The notes below the pieces were generated by a model. The model did not search any database. It worked only from the letters and a program-made list of their open reading frames with translations, and was not told the DNA's origin. This document shows, in pieces, positions 7,308 to 16,112 of a DNA stretch of 64,000 bases (positions within the stretch are counted from its first letter, which is position 1; every line of letters starts with the position of its first letter). Made by a program: the position numbers and the translations under genes. Source of the stretch: Methylobacterium bullatum (GTDB taxonomy: Bacteria; Pseudomonadota; Alphaproteobacteria; Rhizobiales; Beijerinckiaceae); NCBI GenBank assembly GCA_902712845.1, contig LR743504.1:966001-1030000 (forward strand), given 5' to 3'.

Positions 7308-9209
7308 GTGGCCATCTCGAACCGCAAAGCCGGCGAACGCCGGGAGCCCATCGCCGAACCGCTGAAGCGCTCGGTGGCCGGATGCCTGCGCGCCATCGCC
7401 AAGCGCTCCGAGATCGAGGTGGTCTATGCCAGCGACCGCCCGGCGCTGACCGGCGACAAGGCGCGCCTGCCCGAGCCGCCCCGCAAGCTGACGCCGGAGG
7501 ACGTGGCGATCCTGCGCGGCAACGCCGATTCGATGGCTTTGCGCCTCGGCTGCCACGACGTCGCCGTCCATCGCCGCCTCGCCCCCGAGAATGCCGGCGC
7601 GCGCGCCGTGTTCGATGCCGTGGAGCAGGCCCGCGTCGAGGCCATCGGCTCGCGCCGCATGGCCGGCGTCGCCTCGAACCTCACGGCCATGCTGGAGGAC
7701 CGCTACCATCGCGGCGGCAAGTACGAGGACATCACCGACCGGACCGATGCCCCGATGGAGGATGCCGTCGCCCTGATGGTGCGCGAACGCCTGACCGGGG
7801 AAGCCCCGCCCAAGGCCGCGCGCAAGATCGTCGACCTCTGGCGCTCCCATATCGAAGAGAAGGCCGGCCCCAGCCTGGACGGGCTCATCGGCAACCTCGA
7901 GAACCAGCGCTCCTTCGCCCGCTCCGTGCGCGAGTTGCTGTCCTCCCTCGACATGGCGGACGAGACGCCGCTGGACCCCGAGGACGACGACAACGAGGAC
8001 GAGAACGAAGGGCAGGACGACGAGCAGACCCCGAGCGAGGGCGAGGCCGAGGAGCAGTCCCAGGGCGACAAGTCCGAGATGGAGACCTCCGAGGAGGCCT
8101 CGGACGAGCTGCAGGACGGCGCCACGGAAGCCGCCGACGCGCCCTCGGGCGAGCTGCCGGACGAGTCCGAGAACGCCGAATCCGAGGAGGCGTCCGAGGC
8201 CAAGCGTCCGCCCAACAACCGGCCCGTCGAGCCGCGCGGCCCCGAATACAAGGTGTTCAACCCGCGCTTCGACGAGATGATCGACGCCGAGGACCTCTGC
8301 GACGCCGACGAGCTCGCGCGTCTGCGCACCTATCTCGACAAGCAGCTGGCCCATCTCCAGGGCGTCGTCGGCCGCCTCGCCAATCGTCTCCAGCGCCGGC
8401 TCCTGGCCCAGCAGAACCGGGCCTGGGAATTCGACCTCGAAGAGGGCCAGCTCGATCCGGCCCGCCTCGTGCGGGTTATGACGGACCCGTTCCAGCCGCT
8501 CTCGTTCAAGCGCGAGAAGGACACGAATTTTCGCGATACCGTCGTCACGCTGCTGCTCGACAATTCGGGCTCCATGCGCGGCCGGCCGATCACGGTGGCG
8601 GCCACCTGCGCCGACATCCTGGCGCGGACACTGGAGCGCTGCGGCGTGAAGGTGGAGATCCTGGGCTTCACCACCCGCGCCTGGAAGGGCGGCCAATCGC
8701 GCGAGGCGTGGCTGGCGGCGGGCAAGCCCAACGCGCCGGGCCGCCTCAACGACCTGCGCCACATCGTCTACAAGTCGGCGGATGCGCCGTGGCGCCGGGC
8801 GCGAAAAAACCTCGGGCTGATGATGCGCGAGGGGCTGCTCAAGGAGAACATCGACGGCGAGGCCCTGGACTGGGCGCACAAGCGCCTCCTCGCCCGGCCC
8901 GAACAGCGCAAGATCCTGATGGTGATCTCGGACGGCGCGCCGGTCGACGATTCGACCCTCTCGGTCAATCCGGGCAACTATCTGGAACGCCACCTGCGCT
9001 GGATGATCGAGGACATCGAGACCCGCTCCCCGGTGGAGCTCCTCGCCATCGGCATCGGCCACGACGTGACCCGCTACTACCGCCGCGCCGTCACCATCAT
9101 CGACGCCGAGGAGCTCGGCGGGGCGATGACGGAGAAGCTGGCGGAGCTGTTCGAGGAGGATGCGGGCGGTGCCGTGCCCGTGCGCAGGGCTGCGGGCGGG
9201 CGGCGTTAG
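7308..9209 (+). CDS. cobT: aerobic cobaltochelatase subunit CobT (VWA domain)
   Basis: 633 residues from GTG 7308, five bases after the previous stop; the in-frame ATG at 7239 overlaps the DUF29 gene and is less likely. A conserved N-terminal domain is followed by a very acidic linker (about residues 218-305, runs such as [17 protein letters not shown]). A C-terminal von Willebrand A domain carries the MIDAS motif DNSGS at 418-422 and the [12 protein letters not shown] segment. CobT pairs with CobS in a chaperone-like ring that drives the CobN chelatase. Its length is normal for CobT. Confidence 0.95.
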   Translation: MAISNRKAGERREPIAEPLKRSVAGCLRAIAKRSEIEVVYASDRPALTGDKARLPEPPRKLTPEDVAILRGNADSMALRLGCHDVAVHRRLAPENAGARAVFDAVEQARVEAIGSRRMAGVASNLTAMLEDRYHRGGKYEDITDRTDAPMEDAVALMVRERLTGEAPPKAARKIVDLWRSHIEEKAGPSLDGLIGNLENQRSFARSVRELLSSLDMADETPLDPEDDDNEDENEGQDDEQTPSEGEAEEQSQGDKSEMETSEEASDELQDGATEAADAPSGELPDESENAESEEASEAKRPPNNRPVEPRGPEYKVFNPRFDEMIDAEDLCDADELARLRTYLDKQLAHLQGVVGRLANRLQRRLLAQQNRAWEFDLEEGQLDPARLVRVMTDPFQPLSFKREKDTNFRDTVVTLLLDNSGSMRGRPITVAATCADILARTLERCGVKVEILGFTTRAWKGGQSREAWLAAGKPNAPGRLNDLRHIVYKSADAPWRRARKNLGLMMREGLLKENIDGEALDWAHKRLLARPEQRKILMVISDGAPVDDSTLSVNPGNYLERHLRWMIEDIETRSPVELLAIGIGHDVTRYYRRAVTIIDAEELGGAMTEKLAELFEEDAGGAVPVRRAAGGRR

Positions 9210-9337
9210 GCGTCAGGCTCCGACGGTCGGGGCCTGTTCCCGGGGCGGGTTTCGACCCTTCGCAGACCCTCGGAAGGTCCGCTTCCCGGCAGCTTGGTGG
9301 AGGACACTCCACGTCCGGGTCGGGTTAGACACAGGAC

Positions 9338-9373
9338 TGTCCGCTTCCGGTGAGATCGATACGGAAGCGGACA
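9338..9373 (-). terminator. inverted repeat after the SDR gene
   Basis: A perfect 12-bp stem (TGTCCGCTTCCG with CGGAAGCGGACA) around a 12-base loop lies 62 bases past the SDR stop on the minus strand. It may terminate that gene or the convergent cobT transcript. No clear T run is present. Confidence 0.4.
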
Positions 9374-9434
9374 ATCGTAGGTTTTCCGTGCGTAACTGCA
9401 CGGCTTGTACGCTCAGCTCAGGAGACGGCTGCCG

Positions 9435-10184
9435 TCAGATCTGGACTTGGCCCCCGTCTACGAAGAGTTCGACGCCGTTGATGAAGCTTGCTTCCTCGGA
9501 GGCGAGGAAGAGCACTGCTTTAGCAATCTCCTCGGGCTGGCCAATGCGTCCGGCCGGGATCTGCTGGGCAAGATAGTCCTTGGTGCCTCTCGCCTGATCG
9601 CCGCCGCCGAACAACTCGTTCAAGCCAGCCGTCTCGGTTACGCCAGGACTGATGGCGTTAACCCGAATGCGGCGATCCTTCAGGTCGAGGATCCAATTGC
9701 GCGCAAAGTTGCGAACCGCTGCCTTGGTCGCCGAGTATACGCTGAGCGCCGGGGTACCCGAGACGCTTGTCGTCGAGGCCGTAAGGACCACCGCACCGCC
9801 GTCCTTCAGAAGCGGCAGAGCTTTCTGCACCGTGAAAAGGACGCCCTTCACGTTAGTGTCGAAGGTCCTGTCGAAGTGCTCTTCGGTGATGGCGCCCAAG
9901 GGCGCGAACTCGCCTCCCCCCGCGTTGGCAACGACCACGTCGATCTGGGCGTGCTTCTGCTGAACCGCGTCATACAGGCGGTCGATATCGGACAGCCGTG
10001 CCATGTCGCCCTGGACGCCGGTCACGCGGCCACCGATCTGCTTCACCGCCGCGTCGAGCGTTTCCTGGCGCCGGCCGGTGATGAAGACCGACGCACCTTC
10101 TTCGGAAAAGGCTTTGGCCGTGGCGAGCCCAATGCCACTCGTGCCGCCCGTCACCACCACCACTTTGTTCTCGAACCTGTTCAT
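9435..10184 (-). CDS. SDR family NAD(P)-dependent oxidoreductase
   Basis: 249 residues, classical short-chain dehydrogenase. The cofactor motif TGGTSGIG is at 12-19, VVANAGGG near 85-91, and the catalytic Ser137, Tyr150 and Lys154 occur in LTAS and YSATK. The arginine pair in ITGRRQ after the second strand suggests NADP(H) preference (inference). Substrate unknown. The start MNRFENKVVV leaves a normal SDR N-terminus. It is divergent from a LysR-type regulator, the usual sign that the regulator controls it. Confidence 0.9.
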   Translation of the reverse strand: MNRFENKVVVVTGGTSGIGLATAKAFSEEGASVFITGRRQETLDAAVKQIGGRVTGVQGDMARLSDIDRLYDAVQQKHAQIDVVVANAGGGEFAPLGAITEEHFDRTFDTNVKGVLFTVQKALPLLKDGGAVVLTASTTSVSGTPALSVYSATKAAVRNFARNWILDLKDRRIRVNAISPGVTETAGLNELFGGGDQARGTKDYLAQQIPAGRIGQPEEIAKAVLFLASEEASFINGVELFVDGGQVQI

Positions 10185-10298
10185 CATCGCCGTGCTCCAT
10201 CGTTCGGCTTTGCCTGTGCCGCTGACGAGAGAAATGCATCCAGAACGATGATGCGAGTAGACGGTAGATATGGCACGTAGCGTTCCATCAGAGGAACG
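10185..10298. promoter_or_regulatory. divergent SDR/LysR control region with direct and inverted repeats
   Basis: The 114 bases between the two starts hold a 13-base direct repeat GAACGATGATGCG (10243-10255, and 10294-10306 across the LysR start). There is also an inverted repeat CGTTCC-N6-GGAACG at 10281-10298. LysR proteins typically bind partly symmetric sites in such regions; these are the candidates. Confidence 0.5.
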
Positions 10299-10301
10299 AT
10301 G

Positions 10302-11192
10302 ATGCGCACCGACCTTAACGACTACGTCTACTTCGCCGAGGTGGTCGCGCACGGTGGGTTCGCCGCCGCAGGGCGTGCTTTACGCGAGCCGAAATCGAAG
10401 CTCAGCCGGCGTGTCGCGGCTATCGAGGCACGGCTGGGCCTGCGCTTGATTGAGCGGTCGAGCCGGCGCTTCCGGGTCACAGAAGTCGGGCAGAGCTTCT
10501 ACGAGCGGTGTCGGGCGATGATGATGGAGGCCGAACGAGCCGAAGCCCTCGTTGCGGAGGCGCAGGCCGAGCCACAAGGGCGCATCCGCATGAGCTGCCC
10601 GACGGGCTTGGTCGAGGTCGTGTCCGCGAATGTGCGGGGCTTCCTCGCCCGGTATCCGAAGGTTCGGCTTCAACTGATCGCCAGCGACAAGCCCGTCGAC
10701 CTGATCGAGAAGCGCATCGACGTTGCCCTCCGCGTGCGGCTCGAGCTCACGAGCGACGCCTCCCTGACGATGCGCTCGCTCGGGCACTCGCGTTGGATCC
10801 TAGTGGCCAGCCCACCGGTCGCCAGCCGTCTCGGAACCGATATAGCGGCGCTCACCTCCTTCCCGACGCTTGGCACGAGCGACGATCAGGGTGAGGTGGA
10901 GTGGCATCTGGAACGTGACGATGGGGCGACGCACACTCTACGCCACGAGCCGCGGCTGACCTGCAGTGACTTCGCTGTTCTCTGTAACGCAGCGGCGGAG
11001 GGCATCGGTGTCGCCTTCCTGCCCGATCACGCCTGCGCCGATCACGTCGCTTCGGGCCGGCTCGTCCAAATCTTGAAGGATTGGCGCGGAAAGGCAGGCA
11101 TCGTCCACCTTGTCTTCACAACCCGACGTGGCCTGCCGCCGGCCGTACGCGCCTTGATAGACCACTTGGCAGGGGCCTTTCCGAAGCTGTGA
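10302..11192 (+). CDS. LysR family transcriptional regulator
   Basis: 296 residues. The N-terminal winged helix-turn-helix reads DYVYFAEVVAHGGFAAAGRA then SKLSRRVAAIEARLGLRLIERSSR, followed by the LysR substrate-binding domain (GRIRMSCPTGLVE through GIGVAFLPDHACADHV). It probably controls the divergent SDR gene in response to a small effector. Two ATGs are adjacent (10299 and 10302); the second has AGAGGA at better spacing. The short effector domain and the LPDH segment place it with the LysR group that often regulates SDR or quinone-reductase neighbours. Confidence 0.9.
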   Translation: MRTDLNDYVYFAEVVAHGGFAAAGRALREPKSKLSRRVAAIEARLGLRLIERSSRRFRVTEVGQSFYERCRAMMMEAERAEALVAEAQAEPQGRIRMSCPTGLVEVVSANVRGFLARYPKVRLQLIASDKPVDLIEKRIDVALRVRLELTSDASLTMRSLGHSRWILVASPPVASRLGTDIAALTSFPTLGTSDDQGEVEWHLERDDGATHTLRHEPRLTCSDFAVLCNAAAEGIGVAFLPDHACADHVASGRLVQILKDWRGKAGIVHLVFTTRRGLPPAVRALIDHLAGAFPKL

Positions 11193-11395
11193 CGGCAATG
11201 GTACCGGCAGCTCGTGCTGGTCTCGACATGGATTCATAGCTCTCTGTGACGACCGCTTTCGGAACTGAGAAGTGTCGGATCGAGGCGCCGCCCTGGGTCG
11301 GATCCGGAATGTCCGTTTCAGGGCGAAGGGTCAGGGTCCGCTCCCCATCCTTTACTGCCGTTCCGAGCGGGTACAACCTGATCGGAAGTCGCCCA

Positions 11396-11953
11396 TCACG
11401 GCACCAATCGCTCCTCCAACCGCCCCAGCATCCGCCCGAACACGGCCGGATCGTGGAGGGCGCGGGCGAGGACGAGGCCGCCCTGGATGGCCAGGACGGC
11501 GTCTTCGGAGAGGGCGTCCGCCTCGGCGGCCGGGCGTCCGGCGCAGAGGAGGGCCTGAGCCAGGGCCTCGCGCCAATCCCGAAAGTAGCCGCCGATCCGG
11601 TCCGCGAACCCGTCTCGCCCCTCGGTGAGCGCGAAGGCGCCCACGAGGCAGATTCTCCGGCCGGAGCGGAAATAGGCGTCCGTCTCCGACAGCATGAGCC
11701 GGATCGCCGCCCGCGGATCGGGATCGTCGCGCAGCGGCGCGTAGACCTTCTCCTCGAACCACGCGCCGATGGCGTCGAGGACGGCCTCAGCCATCTCGGC
11801 CTTGCCGCCGGGGAAGGCGTGGTAGAGGCTGCCCTTGCCCAGCCCGGTGCGGGCTCCGATGAGGGCGAGGCTCGCGCCCTCGTAGCCGTATTCGCGAAAC
11901 ACCTCGGCGATGGCGGGAATCGCATCGTCCCGCGATCCCGGCTTTCTCGTCAT
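11396..11953 (-). CDS. TetR/AcrR family transcriptional regulator
   Basis: 185 residues. The N-terminal helix-turn-helix is AIAEVFREYGYEGASLALIG then GLGKGSLYHAFPGGKAEMA, classic for TetR. The C-terminal ligand-binding part is of the type with ICLVGAFAL and GGLVLARALHDP. The start chosen is MTRKPGSRDD. It lies seven bases after the DUF1348 gene on the same strand, so both are probably one transcript that the repressor controls through the palindrome at 12458-12473. Confidence 0.9.
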   Translation of the reverse strand: MTRKPGSRDDAIPAIAEVFREYGYEGASLALIGARTGLGKGSLYHAFPGGKAEMAEAVLDAIGAWFEEKVYAPLRDDPDPRAAIRLMLSETDAYFRSGRRICLVGAFALTEGRDGFADRIGGYFRDWREALAQALLCAGRPAAEADALSEDAVLAIQGGLVLARALHDPAVFGRMLGRLEERLVP

Positions 11954-11960
11954 GTGGCGA

Positions 11961-12434
11961 TCAGAGCCCCAGTTCGGTGAGGCCCGGATGGTCGTCGGGG
12001 CGAGGCGCGGCGCGGTCCCAGTGGAACTTGCGCTCCGATTCGGAGATGGCGAGGTCGTTGATGCTGGCATGCCGCAGGCGCATCAGGCCCTGGGCGTCGA
12101 ACTCCCAGTTCTCGTTGCCATAGGCGCGGAACCAGTCGCCGGCCGCATCATGGAACTCGTAGGCGAAGCGCACGGCGATCCGGTCCTCGGTGAAGGCCCA
12201 GATCTCCTTGATGAGCCGGTATTCGTGTTCCTTCTCCCATTTGCGGGTGAGGAACGCGACGATGGCGGGACGGCCCGAGAAGAACTCCGAGCGGTTCCGC
12301 CAGCGGCTGTCCGCCGTGTAGGCCAGCGAGACTTTCTCCGGGTTGCAGCCGTTCCAGCCGTTCTCGGCGGCGCGGACCTTCTGGATCGCGGTCTCGCGGG
12401 TGAAAGGGGGCAGCGGCGGGCGGGATTCGATCAT
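11961..12434 (-). CDS. DUF1348 family protein (NTF2/SnoaL-like fold)
   Basis: 157 residues, [20 protein letters not shown] then [20 protein letters not shown], the pattern of DUF1348 proteins with an NTF2-like fold. Aromatic-rich segments [19 protein letters not shown] and [20 protein letters not shown] follow. The enzymatic role is not established. It is often found beside TetR regulators and acts in the cytoplasm (no signal peptide). The start is [10 protein letters not shown]. It forms an operon with the TetR gene immediately downstream. Confidence 0.88.
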   Translation of the reverse strand: MIESRPPLPPFTRETAIQKVRAAENGWNGCNPEKVSLAYTADSRWRNRSEFFSGRPAIVAFLTRKWEKEHEYRLIKEIWAFTEDRIAVRFAYEFHDAAGDWFRAYGNENWEFDAQGLMRLRHASINDLAISESERKFHWDRAAPRPDDHPGLTELGL

Positions 12435-12457
12435 CGGTTCAGGCTCCTGCGCTTGTC

Positions 12458-12473
12458 TGGACCGATCGGTACA
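12458..12473. promoter_or_regulatory. candidate TetR operator
   Basis: TGGACCGATCGGTACA is a 16-base sequence with a perfect ACCGATCGGT core. The ACC-N4-GGT half-site pattern matches known TetR-family boxes. It lies 24 bases upstream of the DUF1348 start, where a repressor would block the promoter of the DUF1348-tetR unit. Confidence 0.65.
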
Positions 12474-12507
12474 AAGACGCGCCGCGCCGGTCAAGGCGTC
12501 GGACGGT

Positions 12508-13437
12508 TCAGCTGTGTCCGAGGATCGCGAGCCAGGCCACGGTGGTGGCCACCGCGAGCAGCGTCGAGAGCATGACGGCGGCGGCGATCAGACCCGTCTC
12601 GGCCTTGTAGCGGACGGCCAGCAGGTAGGAGTTGATGCCCACGGGCATCGCCGCGAAGAGGGTGGCGACCCCGGCATAGGCGGGCGGCATGGTGAAGACG
12701 TGGAAGGCCAGCACCCAGACCGCAAGCGGATGCAGGACGAGTTTCAGGGTCGTCACCACCATGGCGCCGGGCAGGTCGTGCAGCACCCGGTAGCGCACGA
12801 GGCCGGCGCCGAGCGCGATCAGCGCGCAGGTGGAGGCGGTGCCGGCCAGCGCATCCACCAGCGACTTGACCATGCCGCCGGGCGCGAGCCCGAAGCTTCT
12901 CAGGAGGAGACCGAGCATCAGCGACAGGAAGATCGGGTTGCGGAAGAGGACGAGGCCGAGCCCCTTCAGCCGTTGGAGGACCGATCGCTGCCCGTCCGAT
13001 TCGATGAGGAAGGTGGCGCAGCCCATCATCAGCGGCAGGTGGACGGCGAGCAGCATGAAGAGCGGGAAGGCGCCCGCGTCGCCATAGGCCTGCAGGATCA
13101 TCGGGACGCCGATGAAGATGGTGTTCGACTGGCTCGCCGCGAATCCGTGCAGGATCGCCCCCGTCCGCCCGACGCCCTCGCGGCGCAGGCCGATCAGCGA
13201 GCCGACGAGCCAGGACAGGCCGGCGCCGCCGAAATAGCTCAGCCAGTACGACCAGGTGACCTCGCCGGTGAGACCCGGCCGCGTCAGCGTGGCGATGATG
13301 AGCGCCGGCACCGCGATGGCGAAGACGTATTCGGAGAGGCCGTCGCTGACCTTCTCCGACAGGAACCCGGCGAGCGCCGCGACCCAGCCGATGAGGATCA
13401 GCCCGAAGATCGGGGCGATGAGCGACAGCACGGTCAT
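12508..13437 (-). CDS. AEC family (auxin efflux carrier-like) transporter
   Basis: 309 residues, almost entirely hydrophobic with about ten membrane segments in two halves. The first half begins [20 protein letters not shown] and includes [14 protein letters not shown]; the second includes ALIALGAGL and [13 protein letters not shown], conserved in this family. AEC proteins export organic anions or similar small molecules; the substrate here is unknown. The start is [10 protein letters not shown]. It precedes the DUF1348-tetR unit on the same strand with a 73-base gap that holds the candidate operator, so it may be separately transcribed. Confidence 0.85.
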   Translation of the reverse strand: MTVLSLIAPIFGLILIGWVAALAGFLSEKVSDGLSEYVFAIAVPALIIATLTRPGLTGEVTWSYWLSYFGGAGLSWLVGSLIGLRREGVGRTGAILHGFAASQSNTIFIGVPMILQAYGDAGAFPLFMLLAVHLPLMMGCATFLIESDGQRSVLQRLKGLGLVLFRNPIFLSLMLGLLLRSFGLAPGGMVKSLVDALAGTASTCALIALGAGLVRYRVLHDLPGAMVVTTLKLVLHPLAVWVLAFHVFTMPPAYAGVATLFAAMPVGINSYLLAVRYKAETGLIAAAVMLSTLLAVATTVAWLAILGHS

Positions 13438-13474
13438 CGGAGAGAGCCGGAGAGCAGAGAAGGTGGAATCAACG

Positions 13475-13515
13475 CGAACGGCCGCCGCATGCACAAAGCA
13501 TGCGGCGGCCGTTCG
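13475..13515 (-). terminator. rpmB terminator hairpin
   Basis: A perfect 18-bp stem (13475-13492 with 13498-13515, GC-rich) with a 5-base loop lies 65 bases downstream of the rpmB stop and upstream of the AEC gene. The tail is only weakly T-rich (GTTGATT on the minus strand). Confidence 0.7.
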
Positions 13516-13579
13516 AAATCAGAATGAGACGTCGAGCGTGATCGAAGCGGGCTCTCGCCGGCGCTCCGATATCGCAGCC

Positions 13580-13885
13580 TCAGGCGGCGGCCGGGGTCTC
13601 GACTTCGGCGAGCTTCTTGTGGAGTTCGCGCTTGATCAGACGGGCCGTCTGCGACAGCTCGATCTCGCGGGCCTTGATGAGGAAGGCATCGAGGCCGCCG
13701 CGGTGCTCCACCGAGCGCAGGGCATGGGCCGTGACGCGCAGGCGCACCCGACGCTTCAGGGCGTCCGACTGCAGCGTGACCTGGCACAGGTTCGGCAGGA
13801 ACCGGCACTTGGTCTTACGGTTCGAGTGGCTCACGAGGTGGCCGGTCTGCACGGCTTTGCCCGTGAGTTCGCAACGGCGCGACAT
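13580..13885 (-). CDS. rpmB: 50S ribosomal protein L28
   Basis: 101 residues. The N-terminal [20 protein letters not shown] followed by [13 protein letters not shown] is diagnostic of bacterial L28, and the C-terminal extension ([14 protein letters not shown]) matches the longer alphaproteobacterial form. It is a structural component of the large ribosomal subunit. It is monocistronic here, with a strong hairpin downstream. The upstream region 13886-14195 is shared with the divergent DUF3108 gene. Confidence 0.97.
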   Translation of the reverse strand: MSRRCELTGKAVQTGHLVSHSNRKTKCRFLPNLCQVTLQSDALKRRVRLRVTAHALRSVEHRGGLDAFLIKAREIELSQTARLIKRELHKKLAEVETPAAA

Positions 13886-14195
13886 TGTTCTACTTCCCGT
13901 CTCGTTCCGCGTCAGACCGGGCGTTGGCGGAAGGCCGGTCGCAATGCGCCACGGGCCTCACGCACGCCAGAACCGATCGAGCGGCGTCTCATTGAAGGCG
14001 CGAGCCTATAGGGGAGCGGCAGGGTATCCGTCAAGGGCGGAGCTGAGTTTTGCCCATGGGAAACGCCACACTCCGAGGCCGGCGCGGCGGCATTCATACG
14101 ATGTGTTAACCACCAGCGGAGACGATGGCGGAACAATGCCGCCCGGTCCCTTCCGCCGCACGGCGCCACGCCCTGGAACCTCAGAGCCTCAAGCC
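13886..14195. other. intergenic region between rpmB and the DUF3108 gene
   Basis: 310 bases between divergent starts. It must contain the rpmB promoter and probably the promoter of the plus-strand gene run. The part around 14095-14112 is relatively A/T-rich (CATACGATGTGTTAACC). No further gene or clear box was recognised. Confidence 0.5.
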
Positions 14196-15089
14196 ATGCG
14201 TGCCACGCGCCTCCTTCGCGCCAGCCTCCTCGCCACCCTCGGGGTGATTCCCGCCTCCGAGGGATTCGCGCGGCCGAAAGCCACCGCCGCCGCCCCGGCG
14301 ACCGTCACCGTCGATTACGGCATTGCTCTGGCCGGCATTCCCATCGGCACCGCCCAGGTGTCGGGCCAGTTCGAGAGCGCGCGCTACCGCATGGACGTCT
14401 CGGCAAGGCTCACCGGCCTCGTGGGCGCCGTGACCGGGGGCATGGGCTCGGCCCGTGCCAGCGGCCTCATCGCGGAGGGGCCGCAGCCGAGCGCCTTTGC
14501 CATCTCCACCAAGACCTCGAATTCCGGCATCGCCGTGCGGATGGCGCTGGCGCGCGGCAACGTCACCCAATCGGAGGTGACGCCGCCGCTGATCGACATG
14601 GGCGACCGCGTGCCGGTGACCCCGGCCAACAAGCGCGGCATCGTCGATCCGGCCAGCGCCCTGATGATGCCGGCGGTGAGCCGCGGCGAGCTCACCGACC
14701 AGGCCAATTGCAACCGCACCATCCCGGTCTTCGACGGCGCAACGCGCTTCAACGTGGTGCTCAGCTACGGCGAGACGCGCACCGTCGAGAAGCCCGGCTA
14801 TTCCGGCCCCGTCCTCGTCTGCAACGCCCGCTATCAGGCCATCGCCGGGCACCGCCCCGACCGGCCGGGCGTGAAGTTCATGGAGGACAACCGCGACATG
14901 TCGGTGTGGCTCGCCCCCGTGGAAGGCACCCGCGTGCTGCTGCCGGTGCGCATCGCCGTGCGCACGACGCTGGGCACCAACATCATCGAGGCGACCCGGT
15001 GGAACCGCGGCGGATCCCAGACAGTGACCGCCCAAGCCGCAGGGCAGGCCTCGAGCCAGGTGGCGCAGGCGACCCTGGTCGATCAATAG
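14196..15089 (+). CDS. DUF3108 domain-containing exported protein
   Basis: 297 residues with a signal peptide (MRATRLLRASLLATLGVIPA, likely cut near SEGFA). The mature part reads VTVDYGIALAGIPIGTAQVS, then YRMDVSARLTGLVG, then ending ARYQAIAGHRPDR and WLAPVEGTRVLLPVRI, the pattern of DUF3108. It is an envelope protein of unknown function in alphaproteobacteria. The start at 14196 puts the signal peptide first; an ATG at 14136 is possible but adds a basic leader. It opens a plus-strand run leading to the SUV3-like helicase. Confidence 0.85.
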   Translation: MRATRLLRASLLATLGVIPASEGFARPKATAAAPATVTVDYGIALAGIPIGTAQVSGQFESARYRMDVSARLTGLVGAVTGGMGSARASGLIAEGPQPSAFAISTKTSNSGIAVRMALARGNVTQSEVTPPLIDMGDRVPVTPANKRGIVDPASALMMPAVSRGELTDQANCNRTIPVFDGATRFNVVLSYGETRTVEKPGYSGPVLVCNARYQAIAGHRPDRPGVKFMEDNRDMSVWLAPVEGTRVLLPVRIAVRTTLGTNIIEATRWNRGGSQTVTAQAAGQASSQVAQATLVDQ

Positions 15090-15128
15090 ACCCGGCTCCG
15101 GGCCGGGCGGGCGGGGATCGTCTGAACG

Positions 15129-15671
15129 ATGGACGGGCAGATCGACATCGCGGTCTCGCGCCTTCGCTCGGCGGGGCTGTTCCTCATCGCCGTCGGCTTC
15201 ACCGCCGCCGCCGCGTGGATGCTCCATGCGCGTCCCGAGACGCGGGGGCATGCAATGGCGCCCGGCGGGTACACCGAATTCATGCTGTGGCTCGGCCTGA
15301 TCTTCTTCGGCGCCGCCAGCCTCGTCGGCGCTCCCCGGATGTTCCGCTCGGGCACGCTGGTCTCCGTCGGGCGCCGGGGCATCTTCGACCGGCGCCTGTC
15401 GACGGACTGGATCCCCTGGGACGCGATCGAGGACCTGCGGCCGGTCATGCTCGGCCGCCAGCGCTTCTTCGTGCTGCGCGTCGATCCGGCGCGTTCGGCC
15501 GCCTTACCGATTCTACCCCGGCGCAGGGCGAGCGCGCGCCTCACGGGCCTGGGGGCGCACGGCTATGCCCTGTCCGGCAACGACCTGGAGGGCGGGTTCG
15601 CGGCCCTCGGCGAGGCCCTGTCCGGTGCGGCGGCCTGGCGCAACCCTCCGGGAGTTGGAATGAACCCATGA
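15129..15671 (+). CDS. membrane protein with PH-like domain (STM3941-like)
   Basis: 180 residues. Two hydrophobic segments (LFLIAVGFTAAAAWML and FMLWLGLIFFGAASLVG) are followed by a cytoplasmic domain with VSVGRRGIFDRRLSTDWIPW and FFVLRVDP, which resembles the PH-like fold of STM3941-type proteins. Function unknown. It starts 39 bases after the DUF3108 gene, and its stop overlaps the next start (ATGA), which supports cotranscription. Family assignment is tentative. Confidence 0.7.
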   Translation: MDGQIDIAVSRLRSAGLFLIAVGFTAAAAWMLHARPETRGHAMAPGGYTEFMLWLGLIFFGAASLVGAPRMFRSGTLVSVGRRGIFDRRLSTDWIPWDAIEDLRPVMLGRQRFFVLRVDPARSAALPILPRRRASARLTGLGAHGYALSGNDLEGGFAALGEALSGAAAWRNPPGVGMNP

Positions 15672-16033
15672 AGCGCGGCTGCTTCCCTCTCCCCAACCTC
15701 CTCGCGCTCGCCGCGATCCTGATCGGCGCGCCGGGAGGGTCCGGCCCGGCCCGTGCCGGCGAACTCAGCAGCGATCTCTCGTCCTGCGGGGGCGATGCCT
15801 ATTCCTCCGCCGAGGTGATCGAGGGTCGCACGGCACGGCGCGGCCCCCTCGTCGCCATGCCCGACACGCTCTGCGCCGATCTCGCACCGCAGCGGCCGGC
15901 GGACCCGGTGGAGATCTACGTCGATCCTTATGGGTACCGGGGCGGTGGCTATCGGGGCGGCGGCGCCCCATATGGCGGAGAGACGCAACGTGGGGTCCGG
16001 CCGCCCGGACGGCCCCTGCGCAGCGACGACTGA
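15668..16033 (+). CDS. small exported protein of unknown function
   Basis: 121 residues with a signal peptide (MKRGCFPLPNLLALAAILIG ending near ARA-GEL). The mature part has two cysteines (SSCGG and TLCADL) and a glycine/tyrosine-rich tail YGYRGGGYRGGGAPYGG. I do not recognise a family. The ATG overlaps the previous stop by four bases, so translation is coupled. It probably resides in the periplasm or envelope. Confidence 0.7.
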   Translation: MKRGCFPLPNLLALAAILIGAPGGSGPARAGELSSDLSSCGGDAYSSAEVIEGRTARRGPLVAMPDTLCADLAPQRPADPVEIYVDPYGYRGGGYRGGGAPYGGETQRGVRPPGRPLRSDD

Positions 16034-16112
16034 TACCAGGCGGCCTTCTTCGACGGGCCGCCGCAAGAACCTGCCGCCGGCTTTCTCGGCCGAAGGGACC
16101 AGCCCCTCGCAC

